In this document: positions 59,750-64,000 of the stretch, in pieces
Position numbering within the stretch: position 1 is the stretch's first letter
Layout: each line of letters starts with the position of its first letter
Source: Hypericibacter sp050729195
GTDB lineage: Bacteria; Pseudomonadota; Alphaproteobacteria; Dongiales; Dongiaceae
Direction: 5' to 3'
DNA: 64,000 nucleotides
Assembly (NCBI RefSeq): GCF_050729195.1
Contig: NZ_JBOHKS010000262.1
Location: 1-64,000 of the forward strand
Translations under genes and position numbers: made by a program
Notes under the pieces: generated by a model
What the model was told of the DNA's origin: nothing
What the model saw: the letters and a program-made list of their open reading frames with translations, nothing else
The model's database searches: none

Positions 59750-61891
59750 ATGACCTTGCGAGAGCGGGCGCTCCGCCTGCGCTACAACTATATTCCCGAT
59801 CATCTGATCGGCGAGATCCTGACCAAGCGCTGGACCGACAATGCGATTCCCTTCGTCGCGTTGGTCGTGACCATCGTCGCCTTCGGGAGTGCCATTCCGG
59901 GCTTCTTCCTGCCGTCCTCCTTGAGCGATTCCACGCGCCAGCTTGGCGAATTCTCCATCGTCGTCGTCGGCCTCACGATCGTCGTGCTGGGCGGCGGCAT
60001 CGATCTTTCCGTGGGCTCGATCTTCGCCCTCGCCAATTTCGCCGCGGTCGCCTGCTTCTTCGTCTGGGGCCAGCCGGTCTGGGTGGCCTTCCTCGCCGCC
60101 ATGCTGACCGGCCTGATCTTCGGCTGCATCAACGGCTATCTGGTCGGCTATATGCGCCTGCGCGCCTTCCTGACGACGCTGGTCACGCTGATCATCGGTC
60201 GTGCGGGATTCGACATCCTGGTGATCGACTACAACACCCAGATCCAGACCTCGCAGGCCTCCTCGGATCTTTGGGATTTCGTCGGCGACGGCTCCATCTT
60301 CGGCGACATGGCGCCAAACGGTCCGTCGATCGCCGTGGCCGCCGCCGCCGTCATCGCGATCGTCGCCCATATCGCCATGACCCGCTCGCGGCCCGGCTGG
60401 CACATTCTCGCGGTCGGCGGCTCGCGGCGCTCGGCCTACAATTCCGGCATTCGCGTCAAGCGCACCGTCTTCCTGACCTATGTCATTTCCGGCCTCTGCT
60501 GCGGCCTCGCCGGCTTCCTGATCGCCTGCCGCCTGAGCGGTGCGGGGCCGGGAACGGGCGCCGGCATGGAGATCGCAGCCTTGACGGCCGTCGTGGTCGG
60601 CGGCAACAGCCTGGGCGGCGGTCGCGGTTCGATCGCCAAGGCGGTCATGGGCGCCATCATCGTGCTGGTGATGACCAACGGCCTCATCCGCCTGGGTTTC
60701 GGCACCGGCTTCAACCAGATGGTGCTGGGCCTGCTGCTGGGCGCCGCGGTCACGCTCGACATCCGCTGGCTCAAGAACCGGCACAAGGTCTTGAGCGAGA
60801 TCTATGTCACGCCGATCCATCACCAGATGGGCGAGACCCAGTCGGCGCTGCCGGGCTCGGGAACGCCTTATGCTCTCTCCGACAAGCTTTCCAAAGCGGA
60901 GCCGATCGGCCTCGGCGAGCTGGAAGGGCCGGAGGACGTGATCCTCGACCAGCAGGACAATCTCTATGCCGGCACCCGCCATGGCGAGATCGTCCGCTAT
61001 CTGGCGCCGGACTATAAGCGCTCGGAGGTCTTCGCCCATATCGGCGGCTTCCCGCTGGGCCTCGCCATCGACCGCGACGGCGCGATCAAGACCTGCGTCG
61101 GCGCCATGGGCCTTTATTCGATCGACCAGGATCGCAAGGTCACGCAGCTCTCGACCGAGACCAACCGCTCCTGGACCTCGATCCTGGACGATGCGAGGCT
61201 GCGCGATCCCAACGATTGCGACATCGCGCCCGATGGCCGGATCTTCTTCACGGATTCGACCACGCGCTATGACGCGCATGACTGGGCGCTGGACAGCATC
61301 GAGGGGCGGCCCACCGGACGGTTGCTGGTTTACGATCCGAAGGATGGCAGCACCAAGACCCTGCTCAGCGGCCTGCGCTACGCCAACGGGGTCTGCATGG
61401 CCCATGACGGGCAGTCGCTCTTCATGGCCGAATCCTGGGCCTGCCGCGTCCATCGCTACTGGTTCGACGGGCCCAACAAGGGCAAGTTCGAATGCGTGAT
61501 CCGCGACATGCCGGGCTATCCCGACAATATCAACCGCGCCTCGGACGGCACCTACTGGATGGCCTGGCTCGGGATGCGCACGCCGAGCTATGACCTGGCG
61601 CTGCGCAAGCCCGGCATGCGCAAGCGCATGACGCGCCGCCTGCCGCAGGACGAATGGCTGTTCCCGAACATCAACACCGGCGGCGTGGTGAAGTTCGACG
61701 AGAGCGGCCGCATCCTCGAAGCATTGGGCGATCTCGGCGGCGAGAGCCACCCGATGGTGACCTCGATGCGCGAGCATAAGGGCTATCTCTATATCGGCGG
61801 CATCCTCAACAACCGTATCGGTCGCTATCGGATCCAAGGCGCCGACCCGAACTGGACGGGCTGGTCCTCCTACTGGGGAGGCAAGGCCTGA
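59750..61891 (+). CDS. Fusion protein: RbsC-type permease plus SMP-30/strictosidine-synthase-like propeller
   Basis: One uninterrupted frame of 713 residues. Residues 1-340 are an RbsC-type permease with GGGIDLSVGSIFALANF at 81-97 and VVVGGNSLGGGRGSI at 281-295. A charged linker of about 45 residues follows. Residues 386-713 are a six-bladed-propeller domain with EGPEDVILD near 392, DPNDCDIAPDG near 487, ANGVCMAHDGQSLFMAESW near 545-563 and PGYPDNINRASDGTYW near 586-601. RbsC-type permeases have both ends in the cytoplasm, so the propeller should face the cytoplasm at the exit of the channel. SMP-30-type propellers hydrolyse lactones with a bound metal. No stop codon or ribosome site suggests two genes. 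Confidence 0.92.
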   Translation: MTLRERALRLRYNYIPDHLIGEILTKRWTDNAIPFVALVVTIVAFGSAIPGFFLPSSLSDSTRQLGEFSIVVVGLTIVVLGGGIDLSVGSIFALANFAAVACFFVWGQPVWVAFLAAMLTGLIFGCINGYLVGYMRLRAFLTTLVTLIIGRAGFDILVIDYNTQIQTSQASSDLWDFVGDGSIFGDMAPNGPSIAVAAAAVIAIVAHIAMTRSRPGWHILAVGGSRRSAYNSGIRVKRTVFLTYVISGLCCGLAGFLIACRLSGAGPGTGAGMEIAALTAVVVGGNSLGGGRGSIAKAVMGAIIVLVMTNGLIRLGFGTGFNQMVLGLLLGAAVTLDIRWLKNRHKVLSEIYVTPIHHQMGETQSALPGSGTPYALSDKLSKAEPIGLGELEGPEDVILDQQDNLYAGTRHGEIVRYLAPDYKRSEVFAHIGGFPLGLAIDRDGAIKTCVGAMGLYSIDQDRKVTQLSTETNRSWTSILDDARLRDPNDCDIAPDGRIFFTDSTTRYDAHDWALDSIEGRPTGRLLVYDPKDGSTKTLLSGLRYANGVCMAHDGQSLFMAESWACRVHRYWFDGPNKGKFECVIRDMPGYPDNINRASDGTYWMAWLGMRTPSYDLALRKPGMRKRMTRRLPQDEWLFPNINTGGVVKFDESGRILEALGDLGGESHPMVTSMREHKGYLYIGGILNNRIGRYRIQGADPNWTGWSSYWGGKA

Positions 61892-62994
61892 TGTTCATCA
61901 ATCGTCTGCTCGATCCTTTCCGCGGCAAGGCCGTCACCATCCCGCCGATGGATGGCGCCTTGAAGCCGAACACGGCGCTGGACGATGCGGCGGCGCTGCT
62001 GGCGGTCGAAGCGCCGGACAATCTGGTCGTGGCTGACGGCCGGCTGCATTTCTCCAGCGGTTCCACCTTGCTCGCGGTGCCGCTGGGGCAACTTTCCTCC
62101 ACCCCGGAGATGGTGGCGCAGTTCGGCTGCGCCGTGACGGCCCTGGCCGCCACGCCCGACGGCGGACTCGCGATCGGCCTCGATGACGGACGGATCCAAT
62201 TCAAGGGCGGCGCCCTCGAGGGGCGCGAGCTCAAATCGGTCGGGCCGGATCGTCTGGTCTGCCCGACAGCGTTGGCCATGCCGCATCCGGGCAGCATCCT
62301 GGTAACGCAGGGCTCCGCGAGACATCGCGCCAGCAACTGGGTGGTCGATCTGATGGGGAAGGCCGCCAGCGGCTCGGTCTGGCGGATCGATCTCGAGACT
62401 GGCACGGAAACCTGTCTCGCCCACGGCTTGGCGTGGCCCAACGGAATCCTGGTCGAGCCCGACCATCGGCTGGTGATCTCCGAATCCTGGCGCCATCGCC
62501 TGCTGCGTCTTTCGGCCGATGGCCGCGGGCAGGCCCAGCCGGTTCTCTCGAAGCTTCCCGGCTATCCGTCGCGGCTGGCACCGGCGCCCGATGGCGGCGC
62601 TTGGCTCGCCTTGTTCGCGCCGCGCAATCGCCTGATCGAGTTTGTGCTGGAAGAGAACGATTATCGCACCGACATGATGCGCGATATCGATCGCGAATTC
62701 TGGATCGCCCCCTCGCTTTCCTCGGGCGTCAGCTTCCTCGAGCCGCTGCAATGCGGCAGCGTCAGGACCATGGGCATCCGCAAACCCTGGGCGCCCAGCC
62801 GCTCCTACGGGCTCGTGGTCAAGCTCGACGAAGCGTTGCAGCCGGTCGAAAGCTTCCATAGCCGTTCCAATGGCGGCCGCCATGGCATCACCAGCGTCAT
62901 CGAGGTCAGCGGCCGCGTGCTGGCCGCCTCCAAGGGGGGCCACGCCATCGTCGCCGTCGGCGCGGCGCCGGGCGCGGGGAGGGCCGCGCTGTGA
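61891..62994 (+). CDS. SMP-30/strictosidine-synthase-like beta-propeller protein
   Basis: A 367-residue soluble propeller without signal peptide. AHGLAWPNGILVEPDHRLVISESWRHRLL near residues 172-200, LPGYPSRLAPAPDGGAWLALF near 222-242 and HGITSVIEVSGRVLAASKGG near 330-349 are shared in outline with the C-terminal domain of the preceding fusion protein. A duplication of that domain, followed by divergence, is likely. The ATG sits within the stop of the fusion gene (TGATG), so both are translationally coupled. A lactonase or esterase-like role in the cytoplasm is the best guess. Confidence 0.85.
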   Translation: MFINRLLDPFRGKAVTIPPMDGALKPNTALDDAAALLAVEAPDNLVVADGRLHFSSGSTLLAVPLGQLSSTPEMVAQFGCAVTALAATPDGGLAIGLDDGRIQFKGGALEGRELKSVGPDRLVCPTALAMPHPGSILVTQGSARHRASNWVVDLMGKAASGSVWRIDLETGTETCLAHGLAWPNGILVEPDHRLVISESWRHRLLRLSADGRGQAQPVLSKLPGYPSRLAPAPDGGAWLALFAPRNRLIEFVLEENDYRTDMMRDIDREFWIAPSLSSGVSFLEPLQCGSVRTMGIRKPWAPSRSYGLVVKLDEALQPVESFHSRSNGGRHGITSVIEVSGRVLAASKGGHAIVAVGAAPGAGRAAL

Positions 62995-64000
62995 CCGCGC
63001 TTTTCGAGATGCGCAAGGTGACCAAGGCCTATCGCGGCATCCCGGCCGTGAAGTCGGTCGATTTCGACCTGCAGGAAGGCGAGGTCCATGCGCTGGTGGG
63101 CGAGAACGGCGCCGGCAAATCGACCCTGACCAAGATGATGGCGGGCGTGGTCGAGCCGACCGAGGGCACGATGCTCTATCGCGGCGCGCCGATCGGCTTC
63201 ACCACCCCGGCCGAGGCCCTGAAGCAGGGCATCGCCATGGTGTTCCAGGAGACCAGCCTGGTTCCCTCCATGACGGTGGCGCAGAATCTCTATCTCGGCG
63301 ACGAGAAGTTCCTGAACCGGCTGCGCGGTATCACCATCGCGGCGCAGCAGTTCCTGCAGTCGCTCAATTTCACGGTCGATCCCGCCGCCACGGTCGCGAC
63401 CCTGGGCGCCGCCAAGCGCCAGATGGTGGAGATCGCGCGCGCTGTCCGTTTAAACGCACGGATCATCATCTTCGACGAGCCGACCGCATCTCTGACGCCG
63501 GAAGAGAAGCGGCATTTCTTCGCCCTCATCCGCCGTCTCAAGGCGCGCGGCGTCTCGATCGTCTTCATCAGCCATGCGCTCGAGGAGGCGTTGCTGATTT
63601 CCGACCGCATCACCGTGATGCGGGACGGCGAGCGCGTCGTCACCGACGCGACCTCGAGCTTCGACCGCGAGAAGATCGTGCGGGCCATGGTCGGCCGCAC
63701 CATGTCGGACGAGCTCTATCGCCGGCGGGCTGAGCGCAAGGGGGCCCGGATGCCCGGCGCCAAGGTGCTGAGTGTCCAGGACATCTCCATGGGCGCTGTC
63801 GTTCGCAACACCTCCTTCTCGATCTATGACGGGCAGATCACCGGCGTCTTCGGCCTGATCGGTTCCGGTCGCACCGAGACGGCGAAGATCATCGCCGGCA
63901 TCTTGAAGCGCGATTTCCTGGGTGGCGGCGAGATCGAGCTGGAGGGGAAACCGGTCCGCTACAACGTGCCGAGCCCGGCGGTGAAGGACGGCATCGTCTA
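62991..64000 (+). CDS. Sugar ABC ATPase, RbsA type (3' end outside window)
   Basis: The frame opens at GTG 62991, overlapping the propeller stop, and is still open at the window edge, giving 336 residues of a protein that is usually about 500. The first ATPase domain has Walker A GENGAGKST near 37-45, Q-loop AMVFQETSLVP near 82-92 and Walker B IIIFDEPTASLTPEE near 157-171. Its signature reads TLGAAKRQMVEIARA near 137-151 instead of LSIGQQQMVEIAKA. The second domain begins near residue 255 with FGLIGSGRTE, an altered Walker A as is usual for RbsA. It belongs to the operon beginning at 57606. Confidence 0.92.
   Translation, partial: MTALFEMRKVTKAYRGIPAVKSVDFDLQEGEVHALVGENGAGKSTLTKMMAGVVEPTEGTMLYRGAPIGFTTPAEALKQGIAMVFQETSLVPSMTVAQNLYLGDEKFLNRLRGITIAAQQFLQSLNFTVDPAATVATLGAAKRQMVEIARAVRLNARIIIFDEPTASLTPEEKRHFFALIRRLKARGVSIVFISHALEEALLISDRITVMRDGERVVTDATSSFDREKIVRAMVGRTMSDELYRRRAERKGARMPGAKVLSVQDISMGAVVRNTSFSIYDGQITGVFGLIGSGRTETAKIIAGILKRDFLGGGEIELEGKPVRYNVPSPAVKDGIV

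Overview
The window is about 64 kb of GC-rich DNA that reads as an alphaproteobacterial chromosome segment. The pointers are long high-GC ORFs, ATGA/GTGA-coupled operons, several GTG and TTG starts, an intergenic GTCAT(T/C)CCGGCGAAGGCC-type repeat, and a very high density of ABC importers. A soil or rhizosphere member of Rhodospirillales or Hyphomicrobiales is likely, but no rRNA or tRNA is present to settle it. I see no prophage, transposase, integrase or CRISPR array. The first gene enters from the left and the last gene leaves at the right.

Layout. (1) 1-4573: end of a CocE/NonD-type hydrolase, an amidohydrolase, an 830-bp repeat-bearing spacer, a DUF1062-type zinc-ribbon protein and an AI-2E-type permease. 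(2) 4728-8901 (minus): an MttB-family methyltransferase with two flavin oxidoreductases, looking like a demethylation/oxidation module for an N-methylated amine or amino acid. (3) 9114-10166: a DUF3616 protein. (4) 10201-25883: a LacI-type regulator divergent from a large carbohydrate operon. The operon holds a Tat-exported binding protein, two permeases, two unequal ATPases, a Gfo/Idh/MocA dehydrogenase, a TIM-barrel isomerase, a DUF4432 epimerase-like protein, an SDR, a CaiB-type CoA-transferase, a leaderless binding-protein-like protein, a crotonase and a FAH-family enzyme. (5) 25890-28363 (minus): a chemoreceptor and a small unknown protein. (6) 28969-39579: a ring-cleavage dioxygenase of the NicX type, a CoxG-like protein, a three-subunit molybdenum hydroxylase, a formamidase-like hydrolase and a complete Liv-type importer. 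This probably takes up and opens an N-heteroaromatic ring. (7) 39686-46880: a small exported protein, an amino-acid binding protein, a SYLF protein, a PPK2 kinase, an isochorismatase-fold hydrolase, a glutamine-synthetase-like ligase and a highly divergent GroEL-like protein. (8) 47063-57366: a PotABCD-like importer, a GntR regulator, 5-oxoprolinase PxpABC, a class III aminotransferase and a tartrate/malate-type dehydrogenase. A shared 17-bp putative operator lies in front of both halves. (9) 57606-64000: a ribose-type importer in which one permease is fused to an SMP-30-like propeller, followed by a second free-standing propeller and a cut-off ATPase.

Most notable items: the GroEL paralogue, which appears to lack the ATPase aspartates; the permease-propeller fusion; the complementary defects in the two ATPases of the carbohydrate importer, which predict one working and one degenerate ATP site; the NicX/molybdenum-hydroxylase/formamidase gene set; and the 17-bp operator pair. 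Four of the binding-protein genes are followed by strong intra-operon hairpins that probably set binding protein in excess over membrane parts.
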